A stretch of DNA of 64,000 nt from Acidobacteriota bacterium (GCA_003225495.1 QIAJ01000007.1:42853-106852); one strand, 5' to 3'; positions 1 to 9,017 are shown, counted from the stretch's first letter. Made by a program: numbers and translations. Notes: generated by a model not told the origin, from the sequence alone.

Positions 1-2
1 GG

Positions 3-356
3 GGGCTGTCGCTGCGCATGATCGGTGCGTTCCTAGTGGGCAGCTGCCTGGTCAAAATTCTTTCAGTATCACTGGCTGGGCGGCTTGCAGGATTCCGTGG
101 TTTGGATCTGGTCAACCTCGCGATTACCACCAACGCGCGAGGTGGACCCGGTATTGTCCTGGCGAGTGTCGCGTTCGAAGCGGGGATTATCAGTTCAGAA
201 TTTTATACAACCCTTGTCGTGGCGGCAGTCCTCACGTCACAGATAGCGGGCGCGTGGCTCGACTACGTACTGCGTAAGGGATGGCCGCTGCTAGCGGTAT
301 CTGCGCCAACCGAACTGGCCATCGTGGCGGCGCAGGAATCTCCATCGGCGGCATGA
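3..356 (+). CDS. C-terminal part of a cation/proton antiporter (5' end outside window)
   Basis: This is the tail of an integral membrane Na+(K+)/H+ exchanger of the CPA/Kef type; the reading frame is open to the left window edge, so the start is missing. What remains is hydrophobic and contains NARGGPGIVLAS followed by AVLTSQIAG, matching the last membrane helices of the antiporter core, in which an ARG-containing helix is conserved. The product would exchange monovalent cations for protons across the inner membrane and help pH or salt homeostasis. There is no sign of a C-terminal TrkA-N or USP domain: the protein stops about 25 residues after the last helix. The family call is fairly safe; the exact ion cannot be read from the fragment. 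Confidence 0.75.
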   Translation, partial: GLSLRMIGAFLVGSCLVKILSVSLAGRLAGFRGLDLVNLAITTNARGGPGIVLASVAFEAGIISSEFYTTLVVAAVLTSQIAGAWLDYVLRKGWPLLAVSAPTELAIVAAQESPSAA

Positions 357-451
357 TGCGATCGGCGATACGCAGAAACACCAAAACGCGGTGGTATCCG
401 GGGGAAGGATGACCGCACCGCGTCTGGTGAACCGAAAAGCAGAGCTACAAG

Positions 452-1186
452 TTAGTGTTTTGGAACTTCGACAGCTCCTCGTTCTGTTCTGGCCTCTGCC
501 GAATATTTGCTCACAGTGGAGACAAATTTCTGCGTACCCTCGGGAGGTCGGACGCGTCCAGTCAGAATATCTTTGAACGGCACCTCTTTGCCATAGAGGT
601 GACGGGTGTCATCATCATCTTGTTTGACCACTGCACCATTCAATTCCAGGCCAGCCAAAATTCCTCGTGCCCGGGAATAGCTCAAAACTTCCGCCCGCAT
701 CTTCCAGTCGGTATTGGCTTCCGTCTGGCGTCCCACTGGACCTGCAGCGACTGAACCTTCGGCTCCGAGTTTGAATTTGCTCGAAAGCAAGTGCTCCATG
801 CCCTTGTCATTCATAACCAGCATGACAAGGTCGACCGCTTCTCCACCAAATTGCAGTCCCCAACTTCCGCCCGCAATGGTGATAGGAGCCGGCGCGCTCC
901 AACCCGCACTGGTGCGGCAGGTCGCGACGCCTTTGCCATAACGGGCTCCGACAATGAAACCGCCCTTAATCATCGAAGGCACAACCGCCACGCATTTCGC
1001 CTTTTCAAAAACTTCTTGTGGAATGCCTTTGTCGGGCGCACCCATGATCTCGTCGAGCACGTTGGCAGCGGAATTGATACGCTTCACCTCTTCTGAAGTC
1101 TTCTCTTCACTGTCCTTGGCGTACATTCCGACGCTCATGGCGCCAAGCATTACGCCAATAGCCGTCAATTTACTCAATAGCTTCAT
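452..1186 (-). CDS. Secreted SYLF (Ysc84-type) lipid-binding domain protein
   Basis: The 244-residue protein begins with a Sec signal (MKLLSKLTAIGVMLGAMSVGMYA, cut near residue 23) and then consists almost entirely of a SYLF domain. Diagnostic stretches are KCVAVVPSMIKGGFIVGARYGKGV, then GGSWGLQFGGEAVDLVMLVMN, and the SYSRARGILAGLELNG segment near the end of the domain. Bacterial SYLF proteins are periplasmic or outer-membrane associated; eukaryotic relatives bind phosphoinositides, but the bacterial ligand is not established. GAGAGG lies just before the ATG. The gene reads away from the neighbouring antiporter and stands alone. A lipid-binding or envelope-stress role is inferred from the family only. 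Confidence 0.85.
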   Translation of the reverse strand: MKLLSKLTAIGVMLGAMSVGMYAKDSEEKTSEEVKRINSAANVLDEIMGAPDKGIPQEVFEKAKCVAVVPSMIKGGFIVGARYGKGVATCRTSAGWSAPAPITIAGGSWGLQFGGEAVDLVMLVMNDKGMEHLLSSKFKLGAEGSVAAGPVGRQTEANTDWKMRAEVLSYSRARGILAGLELNGAVVKQDDDDTRHLYGKEVPFKDILTGRVRPPEGTQKFVSTVSKYSAEARTERGAVEVPKH

Positions 1187-1284
1187 AAAACCTCTCTCCG
1201 TTTGGATTGCGACCGCCTTAATGGTGACGGATGAGCTGCGGGAAAACCATCAAGCGGACACTGTAGGAATTGGCAGATCGTCCA

Positions 1285-2016
1285 TTAAGGGGTTGCGGGT
1301 AGAGATGAAGAGGTTTTGGCGAAAAGACGTTGCGGTGCATGCTCGGGTATGGCCTGTTGCAGCGTTGCCACCACAATCAGGCGTTTCGGCGCAGGCCCGA
1401 TGTAATAGGTGGGATAGCAAGTTATTAGAGTAAGCCGAGCATCCGCGGCTGGCAATGTAACAGACAGATCGGATGGACTTACTATTGTTTTGCTCGAAAC
1501 GAAGTAGTGAAATCGGCGATGCCCACGTGTGACAAGGATCTCGTCCCCATTCTGTAGTTCGTTGAGGCGTCTAAAAAACGTGTCACGATGTCCGGCAATT
1601 ACGGAGTTCCCCGCATCACCAGGCCAAGCCGTTTTCTCCACATGTCCCGGTGCAAGTAGAAGAGATTTCTTTGTGGTGCTCTCGAGAACTGCGGCTTCCA
1701 GTTTTATCTTGGGAATCGACAGAACGGTGACGTCTTGTCCAGCACTCGTCGCGGATGTCTCCGTGACTAGCGATCGCTGGCGCGCCATCAGACGTTCTTG
1801 CTCCCGATGCATCCACCGATAAGCGCCGCCGGTTAGAAGCATGAGTGAGACGCCAGTAGAAATCAGAAAGACCGATGCCTGCCGCCGCATTCGGTTACGC
1901 GCCACAGGGCCGCCCACCCGAATTGTTACGTAGGTACAAAATTGATTGAACGAGGGCAAATACGGCCTCCAGAAATACAGACGAAGTGCTCGCGCAACCA
2001 ATTTGCCCGGGACCAA
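1285..2016 (-). CDS. Class D-like sortase (cysteine transpeptidase), membrane anchored
   Basis: This is a sortase: it cleaves a C-terminal sorting motif and transfers the protein to an amine acceptor on the outer face of the inner membrane. Numbering from the TTG at 2016, an N-terminal membrane anchor (about residues 47-69) is followed by the sortase barrel. The catalytic triad is visible: His143 in AGHRDTFF, Cys200 in TLITCYPTYYIG, Arg212 in PKRLIVVA. The TLITC and RLIV motifs fit class D. The start is unsure; the TTG at 2016 lies 9 bp after the stop of the LPATG gene and lacks a clear Shine-Dalgarno sequence, and the ATG at 1890 (MRRQASVF) would still keep the anchor. Its likely substrate is the adjacent LPATG protein, encoded in the same operon. 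Confidence 0.88.
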   Translation of the reverse strand: MVPGKLVARALRLYFWRPYLPSFNQFCTYVTIRVGGPVARNRMRRQASVFLISTGVSLMLLTGGAYRWMHREQERLMARQRSLVTETSATSAGQDVTVLSIPKIKLEAAVLESTTKKSLLLAPGHVEKTAWPGDAGNSVIAGHRDTFFRRLNELQNGDEILVTRGHRRFHYFVSSKTIVSPSDLSVTLPAADARLTLITCYPTYYIGPAPKRLIVVATLQQAIPEHAPQRLFAKTSSSLPATP

Positions 2017-2025
2017 CCCCGACTG

Positions 2026-2955
2026 TTACTTCCGGATGTAGAGACCGGCCGCCAGAGAACCGAATCCCAGTAATCCAAGCAGCGGAAGCTCAGAACCAGT
2101 AGCCGGCAGTGACCGGTTCGACGCAACTTCACTTTCCTTGGCTGGTGTAGCTTCGGTAGCAGTCTTGCTCCGCTCAGGCTGGCCGGCGGTGACCGACGCT
2201 GGCTGATCGGATGACGGCGTTACATTTGCGGAAGCGGACGAGCTCGGAGTAGAAGAAGGCGAGCTGCTGGCTGTCTCTCCCGCGGTCGGAGCAGTTGCCG
2301 GAGCAGTAGTGGTCGCCGCCGTCGAAGTGTCAGATTTCGGTGCCTCGGTCGTAGTGGTGGTGGTAGTCGTTGTGGAAGTCGTCGCTGCACTCGGCTGAGT
2401 CGAACTTGCGGTTGCGGAAGACTGCGCCGTTGCTGGCGCCGCCGTCATGCCGTCCGGCGTAGCGGTTGCCGACGTCGTCGGCGCGTTGGATGCGGCGGAC
2501 GATCCTGAGCCGCTATTCGAGCAGTGGTCAGCCACGTCCGTTACATTGCTAACCTGGAGAGCATTAGTGTTCGCGGCAGTCGAAGCATTTGAATTGGACA
2601 TTGCGCTGCTTGAGTTTGTGTCGGTCGAGCTGGGAGTAGATGCGCTGCTCGTGCTACTTGCCGAACTCGCGAGCTGGCCGGAGACCTCTACTTCGTGGCC
2701 TACTTTCCCGCCGAGATTGTCGACGCTCCCAGTCAGGTGATAAACCGTGCCAGTTCGGTCATCCGTCAGGGTGTAATTCCCGGTCATCCCGCCGAGACAG
2801 CCACGCATGGTGCTCGTCGACTGGTCGCTGGGTGTAGCGCTAGTCGTGGGAGAAGGTGTGGAAGTTTGGGGCGCCGCACTGCCCGATGTGTCCTGCGCGA
2901 CTGCAAATGCCGCTGCCAGGCTCATCACCGATAACGACAGAATTATCCTTTTCAT
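2026..2955 (-). CDS. LPATG-tailed, Ser/Thr/Ala-rich surface protein (probable sortase substrate)
   Basis: The 309-residue protein has a Sec signal (MKRIILSLSVMSLAAAFAVAQ), a small domain around residues 50-100 (GCLGGMTGNYTLTDD to HEVEVSGQL) that resembles a short beta-barrel module, a long Ser/Thr/Ala/Pro low-complexity stalk with a run of about ten threonines near residues 190-205, and a complete sorting signal. That signal is LPATG at residue 283, a hydrophobic segment LPLLGLLGFGSLAAGLY, and the basic tail IRK. This is the textbook order for a sortase substrate, unusual in a diderm. GGAGG precedes the ATG. A sortase gene starts 9 bp downstream. The stalk may carry glycans; the role of the folded domain is unknown. 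Confidence 0.85.
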   Translation of the reverse strand: MKRIILSLSVMSLAAAFAVAQDTSGSAAPQTSTPSPTTSATPSDQSTSTMRGCLGGMTGNYTLTDDRTGTVYHLTGSVDNLGGKVGHEVEVSGQLASSASSTSSASTPSSTDTNSSSAMSNSNASTAANTNALQVSNVTDVADHCSNSGSGSSAASNAPTTSATATPDGMTAAPATAQSSATASSTQPSAATTSTTTTTTTTTEAPKSDTSTAATTTAPATAPTAGETASSSPSSTPSSSASANVTPSSDQPASVTAGQPERSKTATEATPAKESEVASNRSLPATGSELPLLGLLGFGSLAAGLYIRK

Positions 2956-3047
2956 GATGGAAGCCTCCGAAGGTTGTAGTCTCAGCTACTCTAGGCACTA
3001 CAGGCCTCAAGACCAATCCAGCCGATTCCCTACCTTTTGGTAAGCCT

Positions 3048-3063
3048 TACAGTAGAAAGTGTA
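3048..3063. promoter_or_regulatory. Imperfect TACAG-N6-CTGTA dyad upstream of the LPATG gene
   Basis: TACAG, six bases, then GTGTA: one mismatch from the dyad found perfectly at 18157, 35809 and 53949. The centre lies about 100 bp upstream of the ATG at 2955, a distance like those of other copies. A second small dyad, TACC-TTTT-GGTA (3031-3042), sits between it and the gene. Confidence 0.4.
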
Positions 3064-3098
3064 TCGAGATCTAAGGCGGGTAATTCCAGAGTAAGTGC

Positions 3099-5279
3099 TC
3101 AACGCGGCCAGCGAACGAGGACTTCGACTTCTCCACGCTTCTCCATAATCTCGACGCGAACCGCATTGTCCTTACGCTCGAAATACAGATCGATAGAACC
3201 GGAGCCCACCTCCAGTCGCCGTATCCAAAGTTGTTGGAGTACGGGTGGAAGGTAGGGCTGTTCCAGGATCAACTGCTTGTTTGGGGCGTCGATCGACATT
3301 CCCAGGCATGATTCGAGCAACATGAATGCGGCACCTGCCGCCCACGCCTGCGGCGCACAAGCCACAGGATAGAGAGTCGGGCCTTCGCCGGAGCGGCGCT
3401 CTAACCCGCAGAGCAGTTCCGGCAGACGATGCAGTTCGACGTTAGCGCTGACGTCCATAAAGCTCGAAAGAATGCGCGCTGCCAGATCGCGGAAGCCGTA
3501 ATTGGAAATCCCCAGCGCAACCATAGCGTTGTCATGTGGCCATACCGATCCGTTGTGATACGAGACGGGATTGTAGCGAGCTTCGGAGACGGCGACGGTA
3601 CGCACGCCCCATCCACTGAAGAAATCTGGCGAGAGCAAGGTCCGCGCGATGCGATGAGCGTGATCGCGGCTGGCGATACCGGTATAGAGGCAGTGGCCCG
3701 GATTGGATGTCCGCACCCGGCACGGTCTCTTCGAGCCGTCGAGAGCGAGTGCGTACATTTCCAGATCAGGGCACCAGAAGCTCTCTTCAAACTGAATCTT
3801 CAAATTGCGAGCTTGAAGCTCCAGTGCATTCGCTTTATCGTGCCGGCCAAGAATCGCCGCCAATTGGGCGGCGGCCCGTTTGGCGGCATACACATATCCT
3901 TGCACTTCGCAAAGCGCAATTGGAGGCTCGGCAATCGTACCGTCGGCGTGAAACACCGAATCATTCGAGTCTTTCCACCCTTGTTGTACGAGACCCCTGT
4001 TTGTGCGGCGGCAATATTCAACGAAACCGTCTTGATCACGATCACCATAGCGCTCAATCCATTCCAGCGCCGCTTCGATATTCGGCCAGATCGATTGAAT
4101 GAAGCCGAGATCGGCGGTGCGCTGATAATAAGCGCCGGCGAGGAAAATGAATAATGGTGTCGAATCGATTGAGCCGTAGTAGCGTCCGAAAGGGATTTCA
4201 CCCAGCCTTGCCATCTCTCCCCCGCGCGCTTCATGCAGAATCTTGCCAGGCTCGGCATCGGATTCGGGAATCACTTCGGTCGCCTGGTTCGCCGCCAGAT
4301 ATTTCAGAACGCCCTTCGCAATCCGCGGATTCATCCACAAACATTCCAGCGCGGTAATGATGCCATCGCGCCCGAACACCGTGCTGAACCACGGCACGCC
4401 CGCGTAAGGATAGTCAGTTTCAGGATTGCCGACCGTCATCATTCGTATGTCCGCGCCTGACCGCCTCAGCCAGTCGTTAAATTGTTCGTTGGACGAATGA
4501 ACGTAGCAGCCGCCATTGGAGCCCGAGGTTCGCATCTCCTCGGAAACCGCTTCGAGCGCTGTAACGAAATCGTCTTTTCGTTCGGCACATGATCCACACA
4601 GGCAGGCGACAACGATCTCTACTACAATCTCCTGCTTGGGCTGCAGAACGATGTCGAATTCGCACCCCTGCGAAGAAATGCGTTCCGGCGCAGGTGTGCA
4701 GCGGATATTTGTAGATCGCACGAGGTCGTCAAGGCCGCGGTACGATAAAGCGACACTGTCACGCTTAACCTGTGGCTCGAGATGCTGGCCCTTGCGTGCG
4801 CGCTTGGTGCCACGGACCTCAAACAGGTCCGCAAAGTCAGCACTGAATTGAACAGTGATCGGGATCGAGATAGCAGACAGGGCGTAGCTGGAAATACGCA
4901 GCTGTTCATAACAAGCGCCACGCCACAGTGTCTTGGAACGCGTGACGTGAACGGTTCCGCGAGGAATTACCACCTGGCCATCTCGAGTGATGTCGACGTT
5001 GGTGAGGTCGGCCGTGAACAGCGAATTGTCTTCGCGGACTGTTGAACTCAGCAGCAGCGGCCGCTGGTTGCCAATGTAGAGGGCGAGTTCAGAAAGGAAA
5101 CGCGTCCCCTCGGAGAAGATGCCCTCTTCGCCGAGTCCGACACGTTCGATATCACCGAAGCGGTCGAAGACAGCGAACATCTTTCCGTACTTGAGAACCC
5201 GGTTGCGTTCGTCAGCAGGCGGAGATTTCGTCGCAATATAAAATTGCGTGGGTTTCACATCATGCAACGGACACCCCAT
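3099..5279 (-). CDS. Glycogen debranching enzyme / amylo-alpha-1,6-glucosidase
   Basis: The protein is a bacterial glycogen-debranching-type enzyme that hydrolyses alpha-1,6 branches in glycogen or related glucans in the cytoplasm. Its 726 residues fall into an N-terminal GDE_N-type beta domain (about 30-235, opening with YGKMFAVFDRFGDIE and GLGEEGIFSEGTRFLSEL) and a C-terminal (alpha/alpha)6 barrel (about 285-720) with the family stretches WFSTVFGRDGIITAL, GRYYGSIDSTPLFIFLAG, GWKDSNDSVFH and NGSVWPHDNAM. The acidic residues of GRDG and WKDS are the expected active-site area. Its start codon lies inside the end of the upstream glycosyltransferase gene (20-bp overlap), so the two are probably translated together, pairing glucan synthesis with trimming. 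Confidence 0.9.
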   Translation of the reverse strand: MGCPLHDVKPTQFYIATKSPPADERNRVLKYGKMFAVFDRFGDIERVGLGEEGIFSEGTRFLSELALYIGNQRPLLLSSTVREDNSLFTADLTNVDITRDGQVVIPRGTVHVTRSKTLWRGACYEQLRISSYALSAISIPITVQFSADFADLFEVRGTKRARKGQHLEPQVKRDSVALSYRGLDDLVRSTNIRCTPAPERISSQGCEFDIVLQPKQEIVVEIVVACLCGSCAERKDDFVTALEAVSEEMRTSGSNGGCYVHSSNEQFNDWLRRSGADIRMMTVGNPETDYPYAGVPWFSTVFGRDGIITALECLWMNPRIAKGVLKYLAANQATEVIPESDAEPGKILHEARGGEMARLGEIPFGRYYGSIDSTPLFIFLAGAYYQRTADLGFIQSIWPNIEAALEWIERYGDRDQDGFVEYCRRTNRGLVQQGWKDSNDSVFHADGTIAEPPIALCEVQGYVYAAKRAAAQLAAILGRHDKANALELQARNLKIQFEESFWCPDLEMYALALDGSKRPCRVRTSNPGHCLYTGIASRDHAHRIARTLLSPDFFSGWGVRTVAVSEARYNPVSYHNGSVWPHDNAMVALGISNYGFRDLAARILSSFMDVSANVELHRLPELLCGLERRSGEGPTLYPVACAPQAWAAGAAFMLLESCLGMSIDAPNKQLILEQPYLPPVLQQLWIRRLEVGSGSIDLYFERKDNAVRVEIMEKRGEVEVLVRWPR

Positions 5280-6330
5280 CGTCCAGGAGCAGCACCTCTC
5301 GGGTCGCCCGGCGAGTTAATCGTTCATACAAAGTGAGATAGTCCTGCGCCATTCGAGTTGCGCTGAAACGTTCTTCAAAGGTCCGGCGACACTCTTCACG
5401 GCTCAGTTGTGATACGTGTGCTACCGCTTTCGCCGCCTGCTGGACATCGTTCACGAAGAATCCTGTGCGGCCCTCTTCGAGCACTTCAGGGACGGAACCC
5501 GAGGGATAAGCGATCACCGGCGTCCCGCATGCCATGGCTTCGATCATAACCAGCCCAAAGGGTTCCGGCCAATTGATCGGAAAAACAAGAGCCATTGCAT
5601 TTCCGAGAAAATCACTTTTCTCCGGATAACCGATTTCTCCAATGAAGTCAACCAGCGGACTATTTAAAAGTGGCTTTATTGCCGTTTCGTAATATTCCTG
5701 ATCTGCGCGATCCACCTTGGCCGCAATCTTAAGCGGTACTCCGGATTGAGTGGCAATCTCAATGGCTCGGTCCACACCCTTCTCAGGCGAAATCCGGCCG
5801 AGAAAAGCTAAATACTTGCCCGGCGCACCGTGAAACTTGTATCGGTCCATTGGCAGGCCGTGGTACACGGTCGCCTGCCAGTTCGCATTCGGCAGAGGTT
5901 CACGTTGAGAGTCCGAAATGGAAATGACCGGCATTTCTGCGAATCGGCGGTAGAGCGGTTGCAGGTCCGGAATGTCCAAGCGGCCATGAAGCGTCGTTAG
6001 GTTGGGAATATTCTCCCTGCGTGAAAGAGGAAAGTGCAAGTAATCGATGTGAAAATGGACAATGTCAAAATTATCCTTCTGACTGAACAGTTCTTCCAGC
6101 ATTACGATGTGGTGCGCGAGGTGATCGATGGCAGTTGTATTCAAACGTAACGCCTCGGGACAAACGGAAACGAGATGAGCGCTGGTTTCGGAATCTCCGC
6201 TGGCAAAAAGCGTGACGTCATGTCCGAGACGAACCAGTTCTTCGGTCAAAAAGGACACGACACGTTCTGTGCCGCCGTATAGTTTTGGCGGAACACTCTC
6301 AAACAGAGGCGCGACTTGAGCAATTCTCAC
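5260..6330 (-). CDS. GT4-family glycosyltransferase
   Basis: A cytoplasmic retaining glycosyltransferase of the GT-B fold. From the chosen start the protein reads VRIAQVAPLFESVPPKLYGGTERVV, the usual GT4 opening with the nucleotide-sugar-side glycine loop. The C-terminal half has GRISPEKGVDRAIEIA and the EX7E box EPFGLVMIEAMACGTPVIA, followed by GSVPEVLEEGRTGFFV. I chose the GTG at 6330 because GAGGAA lies 8 bases before it; a longer reading from 6396 lacks a ribosome site and adds a non-homologous leader. The gene overlaps the glycogen debranching enzyme, which suggests a glucan or trehalose/glycogen-related product, but the donor and acceptor cannot be read from sequence. Confidence 0.9.
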   Translation of the reverse strand: MRIAQVAPLFESVPPKLYGGTERVVSFLTEELVRLGHDVTLFASGDSETSAHLVSVCPEALRLNTTAIDHLAHHIVMLEELFSQKDNFDIVHFHIDYLHFPLSRRENIPNLTTLHGRLDIPDLQPLYRRFAEMPVISISDSQREPLPNANWQATVYHGLPMDRYKFHGAPGKYLAFLGRISPEKGVDRAIEIATQSGVPLKIAAKVDRADQEYYETAIKPLLNSPLVDFIGEIGYPEKSDFLGNAMALVFPINWPEPFGLVMIEAMACGTPVIAYPSGSVPEVLEEGRTGFFVNDVQQAAKAVAHVSQLSREECRRTFEERFSATRMAQDYLTLYERLTRRATREVLLLDDGVSVA

Positions 6331-6573
6331 AGTGTCTGTTCCTCGGGGTAGAGATAGTTCTAAACTTCCGCCAAAACCAACGGAGGTGATGAACAACTCA
6401 GTTGTTAAGTATGGCGATGAGCGTTCGCTGGAATGCTACCCATCCGCCGAAGTCAGGTCGAAGGACTAAAAAACCAATCCCACTTGAGCAGTGTAGAAAT
6501 TTGTTTACACTTCCTCCATCCGGTAGTTGCTGTACTGCACTTATCATTTCGCCGGAGAGGAAACCGGAACGCT

Positions 6574-7692
6574 TCACCAGATGCCCTTGTCATTTCCTGT
6601 AAGGCTGTGAGCCACGAGTGCGGAAATCGCCAGGGGCGGCAGGAGAGGAAGTCGAAGTAAGGCCCGCACGTCACGGTGCCGTCCCGCGTGCATGAGCTGC
6701 GAGCCGTAGAGGCCGGCGCCCGTCAGTTTCGACACCCTGAGGAATCCGTTTCCAAATTGGACGTTGTCGCTTCGGGAATAAGCCGCGTCTGTGACTTCTT
6801 GCGGAAGAGCGATGTTGCCACCATAACTTCGGATATAACTCTGAATGAGACAAAGAAAAGTAGCGACGCCGGGCCAAATACCCGCCGCGTCGGCGGCATT
6901 CTTCAACTCAGCGAGATTAAGCGGCTCACTCTGCAATAACAGCGTCGCGTCAATCATGTCGCACAGCCGAAAATAGAAGTGCCGGTACACTCTCTGCAAC
7001 GTTGAGATCACAATGCGCTCTTCGGCTGCCGGTACATGAAAGTCGCGGCCTCCGATGGCTTTTCGAACACGGCGGTCAATCACTCGCTTCGCCATCTGTG
7101 CATGTTCGCCCGTCTGTCCGAGAAACTGGACATGGATCTCCACCAGCTCTGGCAGGCCAGGCACGCTGTAGTTCCACTTGTGGGCTAACCGGTCTCCCCA
7201 ACTGCGCTCAACCGGGTGGGCGTTGAATTCCGCGCGCATTATTTTTTGTACGCGATCTTGATTCGCGGAAGTGTAGAGATCAAGATCAGATCCAAGATCA
7301 GGCCAGTGATCCAGGGACTTGATAACCGTCACTTTGCAACCGTGCGATTCGAGCGCATTGCAGATTGATCGCAGCATGTGGATGGCATTGTCGATGCGCG
7401 CTCTTTCTTTTGAAACGGAAGTCTCACACCACTCGGCAATCCGGTTGTCTTTCAGAGCTACGGCCGCGTTTTGAAGAATAGTTAGGGCACGAACAACCAC
7501 ATGATTTGAATCCGCGAGCTCACGAAACTCCGCTAACTGCGCGGCAGTCAAGCCGCTAACGTAGTTGAGATCGTCGTTCAGATGCTTGAGATCCTCGGGT
7601 GCTGTCGCACGACTGTTTTCGGAATATGCACGAACCATTAACCGGGAGAGCGTTTCCATGTGGCGTTCGGACTGACGTGCCGCAGCATTCAC
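6574..7692 (-). CDS. Nucleotidyltransferase-fold protein (NTP_transf_5 / PF14907 type)
   Basis: The 372-residue protein carries the degenerate nucleotidyltransferase signature of the PF14907 family: VTVIKSLDHWPDLGSDLDLYT, with the paired aspartates of GSDLDL at about residues 145-150 as candidate metal ligands, then VEIHVQFLG (E and H) and a helical tail RVYRHFYFRLCDMIDATLLL. Members are common in capsule and exopolysaccharide loci, often near P-loop kinases; their substrate is unknown. It starts with GTG; GAGG is rather far upstream. It is divergent from the operon beginning at 7935, which includes a dTMP-kinase-like gene at 10110, the frequent partner of such nucleotidyltransferases. Confidence 0.75.
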   Translation of the reverse strand: MNAAARQSERHMETLSRLMVRAYSENSRATAPEDLKHLNDDLNYVSGLTAAQLAEFRELADSNHVVVRALTILQNAAVALKDNRIAEWCETSVSKERARIDNAIHMLRSICNALESHGCKVTVIKSLDHWPDLGSDLDLYTSANQDRVQKIMRAEFNAHPVERSWGDRLAHKWNYSVPGLPELVEIHVQFLGQTGEHAQMAKRVIDRRVRKAIGGRDFHVPAAEERIVISTLQRVYRHFYFRLCDMIDATLLLQSEPLNLAELKNAADAAGIWPGVATFLCLIQSYIRSYGGNIALPQEVTDAAYSRSDNVQFGNGFLRVSKLTGAGLYGSQLMHAGRHRDVRALLRLPLLPPLAISALVAHSLTGNDKGIW

Positions 7693-7753
7693 TGTTTTCT
7701 ACCTCTTACGTGAGAGTTCTAGACCGTCACTTCGATGTGAGCAGCACCATGCA

Positions 7754-7768
7754 GTTTGCTCAGCAAAC
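7754..7768. promoter_or_regulatory. Short dyad GTTTGCT-C-AGCAAAC in a divergent promoter region
   Basis: A perfect 7-bp inverted repeat with a one-base centre, between the divergent genes starting at 7692 and 7935. It could be an operator serving both. No T tract follows it, so it does not look like a terminator. Function is inferred from position only. Confidence 0.35.
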
Positions 7769-7934
7769 ATGCGCCGAATAACACTCGGCAATCTACAGAG
7801 AAGACCCTATCTGAATATTTCAAATCTCCCATTATCGTTACTGAAATGTTTACTATCGCACACAGTGACGCTGGACACTCGACCAACGTTTTTGACATGG
7901 GGATCATCGAAATAGAGTTTGAAGGAGTGATAGC

Positions 7935-9014
7935 GTGCGTGTAAGTGCGATCGTTGTTATCAATGACGGGCCCTCTCCGACCGGAGCGCTCGACGGTGCT
8001 TCGCAGCAAAAGCGCGAACCGTCGAGGGGCTCAATCACGTGTTCTGACATTTTGGGGCAGTCAGTTCTGGATCGCACCCTTGTGCGTCTTCGTACGGCCG
8101 GGATTCGGACCGTTTCAGTGATTGGACCGCCGAACCTCTCCTCATTGCCATCGAACCGGGAGACAGAATTTATTCCGGCTGGCAATTCCTTTGCACGCTG
8201 GCCAGCAGCGCAACGCAAAATGAGGGAACACGGTGGGCAGGGCATCGAGACTGTTTTGATGATTGGTCTGGGCGCTTACATGGAGTTGGATGTCGCCGAA
8301 GCGGTCAAGTTCCATCGCGCCAAGGGAAAACCACTCACTCAGTTGGAAGACAGCAATGGGGCGCTTGATTTCTGGGTGGTTGACTCGAAGTGGTTTAACA
8401 CTGCCGCAAACGGCTGCACTCTGCCGTTTCGCTACGGCGAATTTCCCGGCTTGCCTGTGCCTTGCCGCATGAAAGGATATGTGAACTGGCTGGCCGAAGC
8501 CCGCGATCTGCGCCGGCTAGTGCTGGACGCTTTTCTCTGCCGCTGCGAACTAAAGCCAAAGGGCAGGGAAGTACGGCCTGGTGTTTGGGCCGCCGAAGGA
8601 GCGCGTATCCACAAATTGAGCCGTCTTGTGGCTCCGGTTTATTTGGGCTCCAACACTAGAGTCGGACCATCCGCCGTTATCACGCGCTTCAGCAATCTGG
8701 AACGGAATAGTCAGGTGGGTGCCGGTACCGTTGTGGAATCCACATCAGTGTTGCCCCATACCGTGCTCGGCCGTGGCCTGGATGTCTCGCACGCAGTAGT
8801 GGACGGAAACAAGTTTCTGGATGTGAAGCGGAATGTGGCTTTGGTGATCGACGATCCAAAATTGATTCGGGACACCGCCCCCCGCAGTTGGCGCGCCTCC
8901 ATCAGTCGAGCCAACGAACTGTCAAACCATGCGAGCGAAGCGTTCGAATTTGAATATTCACAGTATCTCTCTCGTGCTGCCGGCAGACTTTCAGGAGTGC
9001 TTTTCAAAGGATAG
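7935..9014 (+). CDS. Degenerate sugar-nucleotidyltransferase-like protein with left-handed beta-helix tail
   Basis: The 359-residue protein resembles a sugar-1-phosphate nucleotidyltransferase fused to a hexapeptide-repeat beta-helix (about residues 215-305: VAPVYLGSNTRVGPSAVI, NSQVGAGTVVESTSVLPHTVLG). The N-terminal Rossmann-like part opens with VSAIVVIND but lacks the usual GGXGTRL nucleotide-binding loop, and SDILGQSVLDRTLVRLRTAGI replaces the normal primer region, so catalysis may be lost or altered. The GTG start has GAAGGAG seven bases upstream. It heads a plus-strand operon with a STAS protein 3 bp downstream, a secreted protein and a dTMP-kinase-like protein. A regulatory or scaffold role in polysaccharide synthesis is a guess. 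Confidence 0.65.
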   Translation: MRVSAIVVINDGPSPTGALDGASQQKREPSRGSITCSDILGQSVLDRTLVRLRTAGIRTVSVIGPPNLSSLPSNRETEFIPAGNSFARWPAAQRKMREHGGQGIETVLMIGLGAYMELDVAEAVKFHRAKGKPLTQLEDSNGALDFWVVDSKWFNTAANGCTLPFRYGEFPGLPVPCRMKGYVNWLAEARDLRRLVLDAFLCRCELKPKGREVRPGVWAAEGARIHKLSRLVAPVYLGSNTRVGPSAVITRFSNLERNSQVGAGTVVESTSVLPHTVLGRGLDVSHAVVDGNKFLDVKRNVALVIDDPKLIRDTAPRSWRASISRANELSNHASEAFEFEYSQYLSRAAGRLSGVLFKG

Positions 9015-9017
9015 GGA

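Noticed and set aside
2026..2110. PEP-CTERM/exosortase signal in the surface protein
   Set aside because: The motif is LPATG and the neighbour is a cysteine sortase with TLITC, not a multi-helix exosortase.
7892..7918. Sigma-70 promoter TTGACA ... TAGAGT before 7935
   Set aside because: The spacer is only 15 bases and the -10 matches at four of six positions, so I did not list it as a feature.
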